This document shows positions 55,971 through 64,000 of a stretch of 64,000 nt of DNA, one piece after another. Made by a program: the position numbers and the translations under genes. The stretch's first letter is position 1; each line of letters begins with the position of its first letter. The notes beneath the pieces were generated by a model that ran no database searches, had not been told where the DNA came from, and saw nothing but the letters and a program-made list of their open reading frames with translations. The stretch is from Providencia sp. (GTDB lineage: Bacteria > Pseudomonadota > Gammaproteobacteria > Enterobacterales > Enterobacteriaceae), in contig NZ_DOEH01000016.1 of NCBI RefSeq assembly GCF_003533305.1, positions 1 to 64,000 on the forward strand. The letters run 5' to 3'.

Positions 55971-58900
55971 GTGAAACGACTGCCACGCGTTGTATTAGTA
56001 ACGACAGCTGTTGTATTGTTGCTTTGCGCGTTAGTGTTGACGGGGCTACGCTTTTTCTTACCAAACATTAATAGCTATCGGCAAGATATTGTTTCTTATA
56101 TTGAAAAACGTGCAGATATTGCATTACAAATCGGTAATATTGATGGGGCTTGGCAATATTTTGGCCCTGTATTTACCTTGTCGGATGTTGCTCTTAAAAG
56201 TGAAACGACAGATGCGAGCATCAGTAAAATTACAGTTGAATTGGATATTTGGCATTCACTGTTTTCACTGCGCTGGCGTTTTCGCGATCTGACATTTTAT
56301 CAACTCAATGTTGATCATAAAACGCCATTTAGTTTAGATGGGTCAACTAACGATCAATCCTTTGATGGCATTGAAGATCTGTTTTTACATCAATTTGATC
56401 ACTTCGTCTTAAAAAATAGCCAATTCACTTTTCTTACCCCCTCTGAACAAAAAATGACGCTGATTTTACCTGAGCTTTCTTGGCTCAATCAAAATGAACG
56501 TCATCGTGCTCAAGGATTCGTTAGCCTTGAAACGCTTAATAAGCAGCGTAGCTACTTACAAATCAAACTCGATGTATCTGATAAAAATGGTACTTTGAGT
56601 GACGGTATTTTCTATTTACAGGCCGATAATATTGATATGCAACCTTGGTTAAGTCGTTGGTTGCGTGAAAATACCAGTTTGCGAGATGCTAATTTCAGTC
56701 TTTCTTCTTGGGTGACGATTAAAAATAGCCGCATCGATAATGGTCTTGTCCAATTACGTCAGGGCGAAGCTAATTGGGGAAGCGATGAGTTAACGCAAAA
56801 CCTGCAAGTTAATGATTTATTAGTCCGAATGAAGCGTCAAGGTAATGGATGGTTATTTAATATTCCAGAGCTTGATACGTTAAAAACCAATGAATACATT
56901 TGGCCTCAAGGTAGTGTTTCTGTTCTTTATTTGCCTTCATCAAAAAAATATCAAAATAAGGGCCATTGGCGAATTCGCGCTAAAAATATTGAACTTGAGC
57001 GCCTTAGTGAAGTGTTGCCTACATTTTCGTTTGTCACCCCTGACATGGTACAAGATTGGCAACACCGTCAGCCAACAGGTGTCGTCACTGAGTTCTCCCT
57101 AGATGTAACGCAGGACACTGTTGAGCATACACAAATAAGTATGGATTGGCAGGATGTTAGCTGGAAAAAATGGAAGCAATTACCTTCTGTTAATCACTTT
57201 AGTGGCGTATTGAATGGCGGAACGGACGGCGGAAATCTTTCTTTTTCATTACTCAATAGTGATGTTGATTATCAGGATGAATTTAAAGCTCCTTTTGAAA
57301 TAAGCCGTGCTACAGGCCAGTTAAATTGGTTGAATAACGACAGTGAATTTAAATTATGGAGCCAGTCACTGGATGTCCAAGCTAAATCTTTGTGGGTAAA
57401 TGGTGAATTTACCTATGCGCAAGCGAAAAAAGACCCTTATGCCGATCTCGCTATTCTTGCTGGAATACGCTTAGAGGATGCAGGTGATGCCTGGCGTTAT
57501 TTTCCACAAAAATTAATGGGACAAGATGTTGCTGATTATCTGACAAAAGCCATTATTGCGGGTCATGTAGATAACGCAACGTTGGTATATAAAGGAGATC
57601 CAGCACATTTCCCTTATGATAATAACGATGGTCAGTTTCAGGTCTTTGTGCCATTGAGAGAGGCAACTTTTGAATATGATGATCAGTGGCCTGCGCTATT
57701 AAATTTAGACCTTGACCTTGATTTTAAACGTGCAAGCCTTGCAATGCATACCGATAGCGTCAAATTAGGTAATGCAACAGCAACAAATTTAGATGCCGTT
57801 ATTCGTAATTATCATGATGAAATGTTATTTATCGATGCGGGCATCAGTGGCACGGGATCGCAAATTCAGCAGTATTTCACGCATACGCCAATGAAGCATT
57901 CGATTGGAGATACGCTAGAAGAGTTACAAATCGGTGGTGTGGTCAATGGCAATCTCGAGTTGTCTATTCCACTTTCTGAGGGCAAAGATGTTGTCGCGAA
58001 AGGGCAGGTCAATCTCAATAAAAATGATTTATACATCCAACCTATTGATAGCAAACTATCGGCATTAACGGGCAGTTTTCGATTTAATAATGGCGATTTG
58101 ACGAGCGATCAAATTCAAGCGCAATGGTTTGGTCAGCCAATTTCTGTTGATTTTTCAACATTGGCGGGAAGCAAAGATTATCAAGTTGATGTTAATTTAA
58201 CGGGTAATTGGGCTTTGAATAAATTGGCGATGATCCCGAATGAGATTAAACAGAAAGTTTCTGGAACCAGTGATTGGAAAAGTCATATTAAGATAACTTT
58301 ACCAGATTCAATAAAAGCAAAACCGGCATTAGACATTGAGATTACCGCCGGACTGAAACAGTTAAAAAGCCAATTACCCGCACTTGATAGTGCACTTTTA
58401 CAGCAGCTTGGCCAAATAAATGTACAGGCTAAGGGAACAACGGAACAGCTCGTTGTGAGTGGGGATATTGGCCAACGTCTTGGTTTTAATACTGAATGGC
58501 TGCTAAATAGCGACCCGTTAAAACTGCAAAAAGCGCATATCGCTAAGTGGAATGGCAAGACCCTTGATTTACCTAAAACAGCGATTATTTTAGTCGATTT
58601 ACCTGCAATAACAGATGTGAATTGGGAAAAGTTGGGTAGCTCATTTTTGTCTTCTAATGTGGGTGGTGGTGTCGCTAAAGTTGGGTTACCTGAAATTGTA
58701 CAAGTGAAGGCTCCATCCCTTTATTTAGCTGGGCAGACATGGAAAGATGTCAGTTTTTCATACAACTTGTGGACCAGTGAGCAACTGGTGAGTGTCGAAA
58801 GTGAAAATCTAAAAGGACAGTTGCAAATTTTTGCGCATCTGCCTTGGGTTTTAACGGTTGATTATCTGTATTACAACCCCTCTTCTTTTTCTGATTCGCA

Positions 58901-59762
58901 GAATGACCCAACACAACCTTCAGAATTTAATTTCAGCCGTTGGCCTGCGATTAATATTCATTGTCGAGATTGCTGGGTTGGCGGGCAAAAATTGGGTGAA
59001 ATTAAAGCCAATTTGCAACCTCAAGGGGATGTATTGAAGTTAACGGGTGGGACACTTAACAATAGTGCTGCGCAGCTAAAACTAGATGCTTTATGGCGCG
59101 GTGGCAAAGTTAATGAAACTGAAATAGCAGGCTCTTTAACGGGAGAGGCATTTGATGAAACCGCAGCTTATCTCGGTATTTTAGTGCCGATTATTGAATC
59201 GCCTTATACTATTGAGTTTGATTTGAATTGGAAAAATGTGCCTTGGTCACCCGATTTAGCGACTTTAAATGGTAAGTTATCCGCTAATCTGGGTAAAGGC
59301 GCTATTGCGCAAATGGGCGGCGGTCGCGCGGGTCAAATTTTACGCTTAGTCAGTTTTGATGCTTTATTGCGTAAACTTCGATTAGATTTTCGCGATACTT
59401 TCAGTGATGATTTTGATTTTGATTCGATTAAAGGGAATGCTTCTATTCATAATGGTATTCTCTCATCAAAAAATTTATACCTTGATGGATTAGTGGCAGA
59501 TATTGCATTAAACGGTGAAATTGATTTAGTTAAACGTCAAATTAATTTAGAGGCGGTCATTACACCTGAAATTTCTGCTACAGTAGGTGTAGCAACTGCA
59601 TTTGTGATTAATCCATTTGCAGGAGCAGCCGTATTTGCGGCGTCTAAAGTGCTCGGGCCGCTATGGAGTAAAATCTCCGTTATTCGGTACCGTGTTACCG
59701 GTAGTATGGACGAGCCAAAAATTGATGAAGTATTACGTCAACTAAAGGAGACTCAAGAGTAA
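55971..59762 (+). CDS. yhdP: YhdP, AsmA-like envelope lipid transport protein
   Basis: A 1263-residue protein, close to the ~1266 of E. coli YhdP. It starts at GTG 55971 behind AGGAGAAA. One N-terminal membrane helix (residues ~7-28) is followed by a very long periplasmic beta-rich region of the AsmA/DUF3971 type (for example QIGNIDGAWQYFGPVFTLSDV) and a C-terminal AsmA-like part (GGRAGQILRLVSFDALLRKLRLDFRD). With TamB and YdbH, YhdP forms bridge-like channels carrying phospholipids to the outer membrane; it is linked to stationary-phase barrier function. The stop overlaps the start of the next gene by one base. Confidence 0.94.
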   Translation: MKRLPRVVLVTTAVVLLLCALVLTGLRFFLPNINSYRQDIVSYIEKRADIALQIGNIDGAWQYFGPVFTLSDVALKSETTDASISKITVELDIWHSLFSLRWRFRDLTFYQLNVDHKTPFSLDGSTNDQSFDGIEDLFLHQFDHFVLKNSQFTFLTPSEQKMTLILPELSWLNQNERHRAQGFVSLETLNKQRSYLQIKLDVSDKNGTLSDGIFYLQADNIDMQPWLSRWLRENTSLRDANFSLSSWVTIKNSRIDNGLVQLRQGEANWGSDELTQNLQVNDLLVRMKRQGNGWLFNIPELDTLKTNEYIWPQGSVSVLYLPSSKKYQNKGHWRIRAKNIELERLSEVLPTFSFVTPDMVQDWQHRQPTGVVTEFSLDVTQDTVEHTQISMDWQDVSWKKWKQLPSVNHFSGVLNGGTDGGNLSFSLLNSDVDYQDEFKAPFEISRATGQLNWLNNDSEFKLWSQSLDVQAKSLWVNGEFTYAQAKKDPYADLAILAGIRLEDAGDAWRYFPQKLMGQDVADYLTKAIIAGHVDNATLVYKGDPAHFPYDNNDGQFQVFVPLREATFEYDDQWPALLNLDLDLDFKRASLAMHTDSVKLGNATATNLDAVIRNYHDEMLFIDAGISGTGSQIQQYFTHTPMKHSIGDTLEELQIGGVVNGNLELSIPLSEGKDVVAKGQVNLNKNDLYIQPIDSKLSALTGSFRFNNGDLTSDQIQAQWFGQPISVDFSTLAGSKDYQVDVNLTGNWALNKLAMIPNEIKQKVSGTSDWKSHIKITLPDSIKAKPALDIEITAGLKQLKSQLPALDSALLQQLGQINVQAKGTTEQLVVSGDIGQRLGFNTEWLLNSDPLKLQKAHIAKWNGKTLDLPKTAIILVDLPAITDVNWEKLGSSFLSSNVGGGVAKVGLPEIVQVKAPSLYLAGQTWKDVSFSYNLWTSEQLVSVESENLKGQLQIFAHLPWVLTVDYLYYNPSSFSDSQNDPTQPSEFNFSRWPAINIHCRDCWVGGQKLGEIKANLQPQGDVLKLTGGTLNNSAAQLKLDALWRGGKVNETEIAGSLTGEAFDETAAYLGILVPIIESPYTIEFDLNWKNVPWSPDLATLNGKLSANLGKGAIAQMGGGRAGQILRLVSFDALLRKLRLDFRDTFSDDFDFDSIKGNASIHNGILSSKNLYLDGLVADIALNGEIDLVKRQINLEAVITPEISATVGVATAFVINPFAGAAVFAASKVLGPLWSKISVIRYRVTGSMDEPKIDEVLRQLKETQE

Positions 59763-60622
59763 TGAAAAATGGCAACGTTGCACTTTTGCAGTTATGTAGC
59801 GGAAATAATACTAAACACAATTTGGCGCAGATAGAACAACAGATCAAACAGCTGCCAGAATCGGTTGAATTGGTATTAACGCCTGAAAATGCACTGTTAT
59901 TTGCAGATGCAGCCACTTACCGTAAAAAGGCAGAAGTGGAAGGTAAAGGCCCATTACAAGATGCGATCAGCGCGATGGCGAAACGTTATAACCTATGGAT
60001 TTTAATAGGTTCGATGCCAATGATTAGCCGTGAAGATCCTGAGCGCATTACGAGCACTAGCCTATTATTTGATTCAGAAGGTAATATCAAAGCGCGTTAT
60101 GATAAAATTCATATGTTTGATGTGAATCTTGAAGATGAACAAGGTACCTATAACGAATCGGTCATTTATCAACGTGGTGAACACATCACGGTTGTTGATA
60201 CCCCTGTTGGGCGCTTAGGTATGACAATTTGTTATGATTTACGTTTCCCCGGCTTATTTCAAGCATTACGTGAACAAGGCGCTGAAATTATTTCTGTACC
60301 TGCTGCATTTACACGCTATACAGGGCAAGCCCATTGGGAACCTTTATTACGTGCCAGAGCGATTGAAAACCAATGCTATGTTTTAGCTCCTGCCCAAGTT
60401 GGAGTACATGGCGGTACTCGCCGTACTTGGGGGCACACCATGGCTGTTGATGGTTGGGGCAAAGTGATTAAAAAGAATGTGGATGCGGTTGCGTCCATCG
60501 TATTGAATATTAAAACCGACAGTTTGAGTGTCATGCGTGAGCAAATAAAAGTGGTGAAACATAACCGCTTTAGACCGCAACTGACATCATTAATTAAAAA
60601 AGACACGACAACTAAAGAGTAA
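59762..60622 (+). CDS. Nit1-type carbon-nitrogen hydrolase
   Basis: A 286-residue nitrilase-superfamily amidase. The catalytic Glu-Lys-Cys triad is seen at Glu42 (LTPENALLF), Lys115 ([10 protein letters not shown]) and Cys157 ([13 protein letters not shown]). The MFDV and [24 protein letters not shown] stretches place it with the Nit1/YbeM branch, whose known reaction is hydrolysis of deaminated glutathione, a metabolite-repair step. It is translationally coupled to yhdP and 5 bases before tldD, an arrangement found in several gammaproteobacteria but not in E. coli. Confidence 0.9.
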   Translation: MKNGNVALLQLCSGNNTKHNLAQIEQQIKQLPESVELVLTPENALLFADAATYRKKAEVEGKGPLQDAISAMAKRYNLWILIGSMPMISREDPERITSTSLLFDSEGNIKARYDKIHMFDVNLEDEQGTYNESVIYQRGEHITVVDTPVGRLGMTICYDLRFPGLFQALREQGAEIISVPAAFTRYTGQAHWEPLLRARAIENQCYVLAPAQVGVHGGTRRTWGHTMAVDGWGKVIKKNVDAVASIVLNIKTDSLSVMREQIKVVKHNRFRPQLTSLIKKDTTTKE

Positions 60623-60627
60623 TAAAT

Positions 60628-62073
60628 ATGAGTTTAGCTTCTGTCAGCGACCATTTGCTGACCGCCAATCGTCTTGGGCAAGAAAATCTATATGACATTT
60701 TAGGCCTGCTATCTGAGCGCCATCTTGATTACGCTGATTTATTTTTTCAGTCAAGTTTCCATGAGTCGTGGGTGCTTGAAGATAGGATCATCAAAGATGG
60801 TTCTTATAACATTGACCAAGGTGTAGGTGTGAGAGCGGTTAGCGGCGAAAAAACCGGTTTTGCTTATGCCGATCAAATTTCACTGCTCGCACTAACACAG
60901 AGTGCAACAGCAGCGCGCAGTATTGTTAGTGAGCTCGGTTCGGGTAAATCGAAAGTTCTCACGAATGTTGAATATAAACAATTATATTCACAAGCTGACC
61001 CGTTAAATAGTTTATCTCGTGAGCAGAAAATTGATTTGTTGCACCGTGTTGATCAAATCGCAAGAGCAGAAGACTCTCGTGTCATTGAAGTTAATGCCAG
61101 TTTAACAGGTGTGTATGAGCAAATATTGGTCGCAGCCATTGATGGTACTTTAGCAGCTGATATTCGCCCATTAGTTCGTTTATCGGTCAGTGTATTAGTT
61201 GAGCATGATGGTAAGCGTGAACGTGGTGCGAGTGGCGGCGGTGGTCGTTATGGATATGAATACTTTTTAGAAACTCATCAAGGTCAAATTATTGCTGAGC
61301 AATATGCACGTGAAGCCGTGCGTATGGCATTAGTTAATTTATCGGCTATTGCAGCACCTGCCGGTATGATGCCTGTCGTTTTAGGTGCGGGTTGGCCAGG
61401 TGTATTGTTACATGAAGCAGTAGGGCACGGACTTGAAGGTGATTTTAATCGTCGCGGTACGTCGGTGTTCTCTGGCCAAATGGGCGAGCAGGTTGCATCA
61501 TCACTTTGTACTGTTGTAGATGACGGTACTATTGTGGGGCGTCGTGGTTCATTGGCGGTCGACGATGAAGGTGTACCTGGCCAATATAACGTCCTAATAG
61601 AAAATGGTATTTTGCGTAATTATATTCAGGATAAACTGAATGCACGATTAATGGGTGTTGCACCAACAGGTAATGCACGTCGTGAATCTTATGCCCATTT
61701 ACCGATGCCTCGTATGACAAATACCTATATGTTGGCGGGTTCTTCAACACCGGAAGAAATAATTGCCAGTGTCGAAAAAGGGATTTATGCACCAAACTTT
61801 GGTGGTGGTCAGGTCGATATTACGTCAGGTAAATTTGTGTTCTCAACATCTGAAGCGTATTTGATTGAAAACGGAAAAATCACCTCGCCAGTAAAAGGCG
61901 CAACCTTGATTGGCTCTGGGGTTGAAGCAATGCAGCAAATTTCCATGGTCGGTAATGATTTAGCCTTAGACCAAGGCGTTGGTGTTTGCGGTAAAGAAGG
62001 ACAAAGCGTGCCTGTAGGTGTTGGTCAACCAACCTTGAAACTCGACAAATTGACAGTGGGTGGTACGGCATAG
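60628..62073 (+). CDS. tldD: TldD, metalloprotease subunit
   Basis: The 481-residue active subunit of the TldD/TldE protease, which trims unfolded peptides and takes part in microcin B17 maturation and CcdA turnover. The zinc motif HEAVGH lies in [19 protein letters not shown], and [14 protein letters not shown] and [13 protein letters not shown] are typical. The partner gene tldE (pmbA) is not in the window. The gene ends the mreB-to-tldD block; a repeat follows at once. Confidence 0.96.
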   Translation: MSLASVSDHLLTANRLGQENLYDILGLLSERHLDYADLFFQSSFHESWVLEDRIIKDGSYNIDQGVGVRAVSGEKTGFAYADQISLLALTQSATAARSIVSELGSGKSKVLTNVEYKQLYSQADPLNSLSREQKIDLLHRVDQIARAEDSRVIEVNASLTGVYEQILVAAIDGTLAADIRPLVRLSVSVLVEHDGKRERGASGGGGRYGYEYFLETHQGQIIAEQYAREAVRMALVNLSAIAAPAGMMPVVLGAGWPGVLLHEAVGHGLEGDFNRRGTSVFSGQMGEQVASSLCTVVDDGTIVGRRGSLAVDDEGVPGQYNVLIENGILRNYIQDKLNARLMGVAPTGNARRESYAHLPMPRMTNTYMLAGSSTPEEIIASVEKGIYAPNFGGGQVDITSGKFVFSTSEAYLIENGKITSPVKGATLIGSGVEAMQQISMVGNDLALDQGVGVCGKEGQSVPVGVGQPTLKLDKLTVGGTA

Positions 62074-62167
62074 CTCCCCATACAATATCCCTAGGAGCCT
62101 ACAAAAGTAGGTGACTAGGGTGAGTGAGCGTAGCTAACACGGCTACAAATTGAAGAATGAAGGGGAT
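62074..62167 (-). repeat. Inverted short copy of the dispersed repeat (copy E)
   Basis: Read on the plus strand it begins CTCCCCATACAATATCCCTAG, contains the inner palindrome GCCTACAAAAGTAGGTG and ends AATTGAAGAATGAAGGGGAT, the reverse-orientation form of the family. Its last bases (AGGGG, 62161-62165) act as the ribosome-binding site of the barnase gene. Confidence 0.6.
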
Positions 62168-62169
62168 AG

Positions 62170-62652
62170 ATGAATAAACGAATTATTTCCATGATCCTCA
62201 TGGCAATACTGATAGCCATTAGCCTTTATTTTAAAGGCGACGATCTTCATGACAAAGAACAGGTCGAAAGGCCTATTTCTCCGCCTGAGCAGTCGATACG
62301 TAATGAAAATGCACAAGAAATTGATGCGCTAACACAGCAACGTAATGTGGTTAGCTATGTGCAGAAACATCAAAAATTGCCTGATTTTTATGTGACGAAA
62401 AAAGATGCAAGATTAGCGGGTTGGGATGCTAAAAAAGGCAATCTTTGCGAGGTGTTACCGGGTAAAGCGATTGGTGGTGATAAATTTTTAAATCGTGAAA
62501 AGCGTTTGCCGATTTCACCTAATCGTCAATGGTTTGAGGCGGATATTAACTACCGTTGTGGTCATCGAGGTGCAGATCGCCTGATGTATTCCTCTGATGG
62601 GATGATTTTTGTCACATTAGATCATTACAAAAGCTTCCAGCAAGTGAACTAG
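62170..62652 (+). CDS. Barnase-like secreted or membrane-anchored ribonuclease
   Basis: A 160-residue protein. An N-terminal hydrophobic helix (residues 4-20) acts as signal or anchor, a ~40-residue linker follows, then a barnase domain. KLPDFYVTKKDARLAGW, KGNLCEVLPGKAIGGDKF and WFEADINYRCGHRGADRLMY align with barnase. Catalytic Glu123, Arg137 and His152 have exactly the spacing of barnase Glu73, Arg87 and His102. Cys93 and Cys130 could form a disulfide absent from barnase, fitting a periplasmic or extracellular location. The barstar gene follows after 13 bases. The roles could be nutrient RNase or an antibacterial toxin; no secretion system gene is nearby. Confidence 0.92.
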   Translation: MNKRIISMILMAILIAISLYFKGDDLHDKEQVERPISPPEQSIRNENAQEIDALTQQRNVVSYVQKHQKLPDFYVTKKDARLAGWDAKKGNLCEVLPGKAIGGDKFLNREKRLPISPNRQWFEADINYRCGHRGADRLMYSSDGMIFVTLDHYKSFQQVN

Positions 62653-62665
62653 AAGGTCATCAGCA

Positions 62666-62971
62666 ATGAACCATAAAGTTGTTTTTGATTTTAATGAGAT
62701 TAAAAGTATTGAAGATTTTTATGCTCAATTTCAACAACAGTTTTCGCTGCCAGCTTGGTTCGGACACAATCTTGATGCTTTGTGGGATATGGTTTCTGCG
62801 GGTATTGAATTGCCCGTCACCATCGTTTTTGCGCATATGACTTCAATACAGCGAATTGAATTCTCGAATATTATTGACGTGATGAATGACGCACAAGATA
62901 TGTGGGAAAATGAATTTATTTTTGCCTTAGATATAACAAAAAACTCTAATAAATCCGCTCAAGACCTATGA
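62666..62971 (+). CDS. Barstar-family ribonuclease inhibitor
   Basis: A 101-residue cytoplasmic protein of the barstar family. LPAWFGHNLDALWDMVSAGIELPVTIVF aligns with the barnase-binding loop and helix of barstar; Asp37 and Asp41 correspond to barstar Asp35 and Asp39, the residues that plug the barnase active site. The C-terminus is longer than in barstar. AGAAGG lies upstream. Placed directly after the ribonuclease gene, it protects the producing cell from enzyme that folds before export. Confidence 0.92.
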   Translation: MNHKVVFDFNEIKSIEDFYAQFQQQFSLPAWFGHNLDALWDMVSAGIELPVTIVFAHMTSIQRIEFSNIIDVMNDAQDMWENEFIFALDITKNSNKSAQDL

Positions 62972-63013
62972 TACAGTTATATGTAATTCATTTATTTTGA
63001 ACGGAACCTTTCT

Positions 63014-63607
63014 ATGGGCAGTATCACATCTAACATTGGGCAATTTAACAATAAAAAATTTGTTATTGTGCATGGCTATACCGCATCCCCTGCTAAAAAC
63101 TGGTTTCCTTGGCTTAAAGCTGAATTAGAGTCATTGGGTGCATTAGTGAATGTGCCTGAAATGCCAGAACCATTATCGCCTAATCCTCAAAAATGGCAGC
63201 AGCACTTGATTGATTTACCTATTGATATTGATAAAAATACGATATTGATTGGGCACAGTCTTGGTTGTGTAACAGTATTGAGATTTTTAGAGCAGTTAGC
63301 CGTACAAGGTAAAAAAGTCGGTGGCTATATCTTAGTTTCAGGCTTTGATAGTGAGCTGGAAACATTACCAGAGTTAAAATCTCATACACCTAACAAATTA
63401 AATTATGCCGCATTAATTGGCATTGCAGATGAGCGAGTCTCAATCATTTCAACTAATGATGAAATTGTATCTCCGCAATCATCGAAAGTACTCGCAGAGT
63501 CACTGCAAACTCAGGTCATTATGGAAGAACAGGCTGGTCATTTTTTAGATAGAGAAGGGTACGTTGAGTTTCCTACGATTCTCTCGGTGATAAAAAATCG
63601 ATTTTAA
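63014..63607 (+). CDS. RBBP9/YdeN-type alpha/beta hydrolase
   Basis: A 197-residue single-domain hydrolase of the RBBP9 family. VIVHGYTASPAKNWFPWLK is the oxyanion-side HG motif with the family's N-W pair; GHSLG holds nucleophile Ser82. Asp149 (STNDEIVSP) and His176 (EQAGHFLDREGY) complete the triad. Such proteins are serine hydrolases of unsettled substrate. No signal peptide is present. It follows barstar by 42 bases and could be a third member of the unit, but the link is not certain. Confidence 0.88.
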   Translation: MGSITSNIGQFNNKKFVIVHGYTASPAKNWFPWLKAELESLGALVNVPEMPEPLSPNPQKWQQHLIDLPIDIDKNTILIGHSLGCVTVLRFLEQLAVQGKKVGGYILVSGFDSELETLPELKSHTPNKLNYAALIGIADERVSIISTNDEIVSPQSSKVLAESLQTQVIMEEQAGHFLDREGYVEFPTILSVIKNRF

Positions 63608-63618
63608 TATCAAGAAAC

Positions 63619-63648
63619 TCCCCTAAGCCAATATTTTGGCATAGGGGA
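63619..63648. terminator. Hairpin between the hydrolase and darP genes
   Basis: TCCCCTA and TAGGGGA pair, with an inner CCAA/TTGG stem. It lies between convergent genes 12 bases after one stop and 8 bases after the other, so a two-way terminator is likely although the U-runs are poor. Confidence 0.6.
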
Positions 63649-63655
63649 AAATCGA

Positions 63656-64000
63656 TTAAGCGCTTTCAGATAGCTCTTTCAAATATTGGAATATTTGACG
63701 GAAAGCTTTAGGGGGCTTATTACCTTCACGCTCTTTTTTTGCATTACGTACTAGCACCCTAAGTTGCTGCCTATCCGTATGCGGGAACAATGCGACAACT
63801 TCTTCTATCACGTTATCGCCATTTTCGATTAAACGCATACGTAAATCTTCTAGTTTATGAAGATAAACAGCTTGCTGATTATGGCGATTCTTAAGTTTAT
63901 CAAGTGCTTCAGTAATTGGATCTACATCACGTGAGCGCAGTAATTTACCAATAAACTGTAATTGACGGCGACGACCTTCACGGGTGATCCTTTGAGCTAT
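63656..64000 (-). CDS. darP: DarP (YjgA), ribosome-associated protein (5' end outside window)
   Basis: The frame is open to the window edge; 115 codons of the C-terminal part are visible. It reads [40 protein letters not shown] and the end [20 protein letters not shown], which matches E. coli YjgA almost position for position. DarP helps late 50S ribosomal subunit assembly. The Met at 63838 is internal and not the start. Confidence 0.93.
   Translation of the reverse strand: MAQRITREGRRRQLQFIGKLLRSRDVDPITEALDKLKNRHNQQAVYLHKLEDLRMRLIENGDNVIEEVVALFPHTDRQQLRVLVRNAKKEREGNKPPKAFRQIFQYLKELSESA

Overview
The window is about 64 kb of chromosome from an enteric gammaproteobacterium, most likely a member of the Morganellaceae close to Providencia or Proteus. 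The reasons are an AT-rich composition, an Enterobacterales core gene order (ftsYEX-rpoH-liv; accBC-panF-prmA-dusB-fis; mreBCD-maf-rng-yhdP-tldD), a tryptophanase operon with a TnaC leader peptide, and several copies of an enterobacterial-type palindromic intergenic repeat. No rRNA, tRNA, CRISPR array, integrase or transposase was seen. This taxonomic call rests on recognition only; no search was run.

Layout. 1-3.9 kb: 3' part of ftsY, then ftsE, ftsX and the heat-shock sigma gene rpoH with a sigma-E-type promoter. 3.9-10.05 kb: a YaeR-type VOC gene, panM, and the branched-chain amino acid ABC transporter livKHMGF (no livJ in the usual place). 10.05-11.3 kb: two palindromic repeats and a very AT-rich orphan gene. 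11.3-23.9 kb: an accessory catabolic locus with urocanase (hutU), a CaiB-type CoA-transferase, an acyl-CoA dehydrogenase, an NCS1 permease, ETF beta and alpha, a full-length ETF:quinone oxidoreductase, a HutC-type repressor and an AAHS-type MFS transporter. I propose that it oxidises imidazole propionate to urocanate through CoA thioesters, with electrons passing to the quinone pool, after which urocanase takes the product into the histidine pathway. 24-26.7 kb: a decayed small gene and a three-lipoprotein cluster (CsgG-like, DUF4810, DUF799). 26.7-30 kb: tnaC-tnaA-tnaB.

30-33.4 kb: an AT-rich, overlapping three-gene operon (threonine-aldolase-like PLP enzyme, MFS transporter, ATP-grasp ligase) that looks like a small metabolite biosynthesis and export cassette. 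34-36.3 kb: a sigma-28-driven chemoreceptor and a TonB-receptor relic. 36.3-40.7 kb: fis, dusB, prmA, panF and yhdT. 40.8-46.9 kb: a sulfatase locus (two DUF202 proteins, PTS EIIBC, cytoplasmic sulfatase, GntR regulator, anaerobic sulfatase-maturing enzyme). It is inserted between yhdT and accC, which are adjacent in E. coli. 47-50.6 kb: accC, accB, aroQ, acuI. 51.2-62.1 kb: mreBCD, maf, rng, yhdP, a Nit-type amidohydrolase and tldD. 62.1-64 kb: a barnase-like ribonuclease with its barstar inhibitor, an RBBP9-type hydrolase and the 3' part of darP (yjgA).

The candidates for undescribed biology are the urocanase/CoA-transferase/acyl-CoA dehydrogenase/ETF locus with its three TGTATATA-type operator sites, and the ATP-grasp/PLP/MFS cassette. 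Neither function can be proved from sequence alone.
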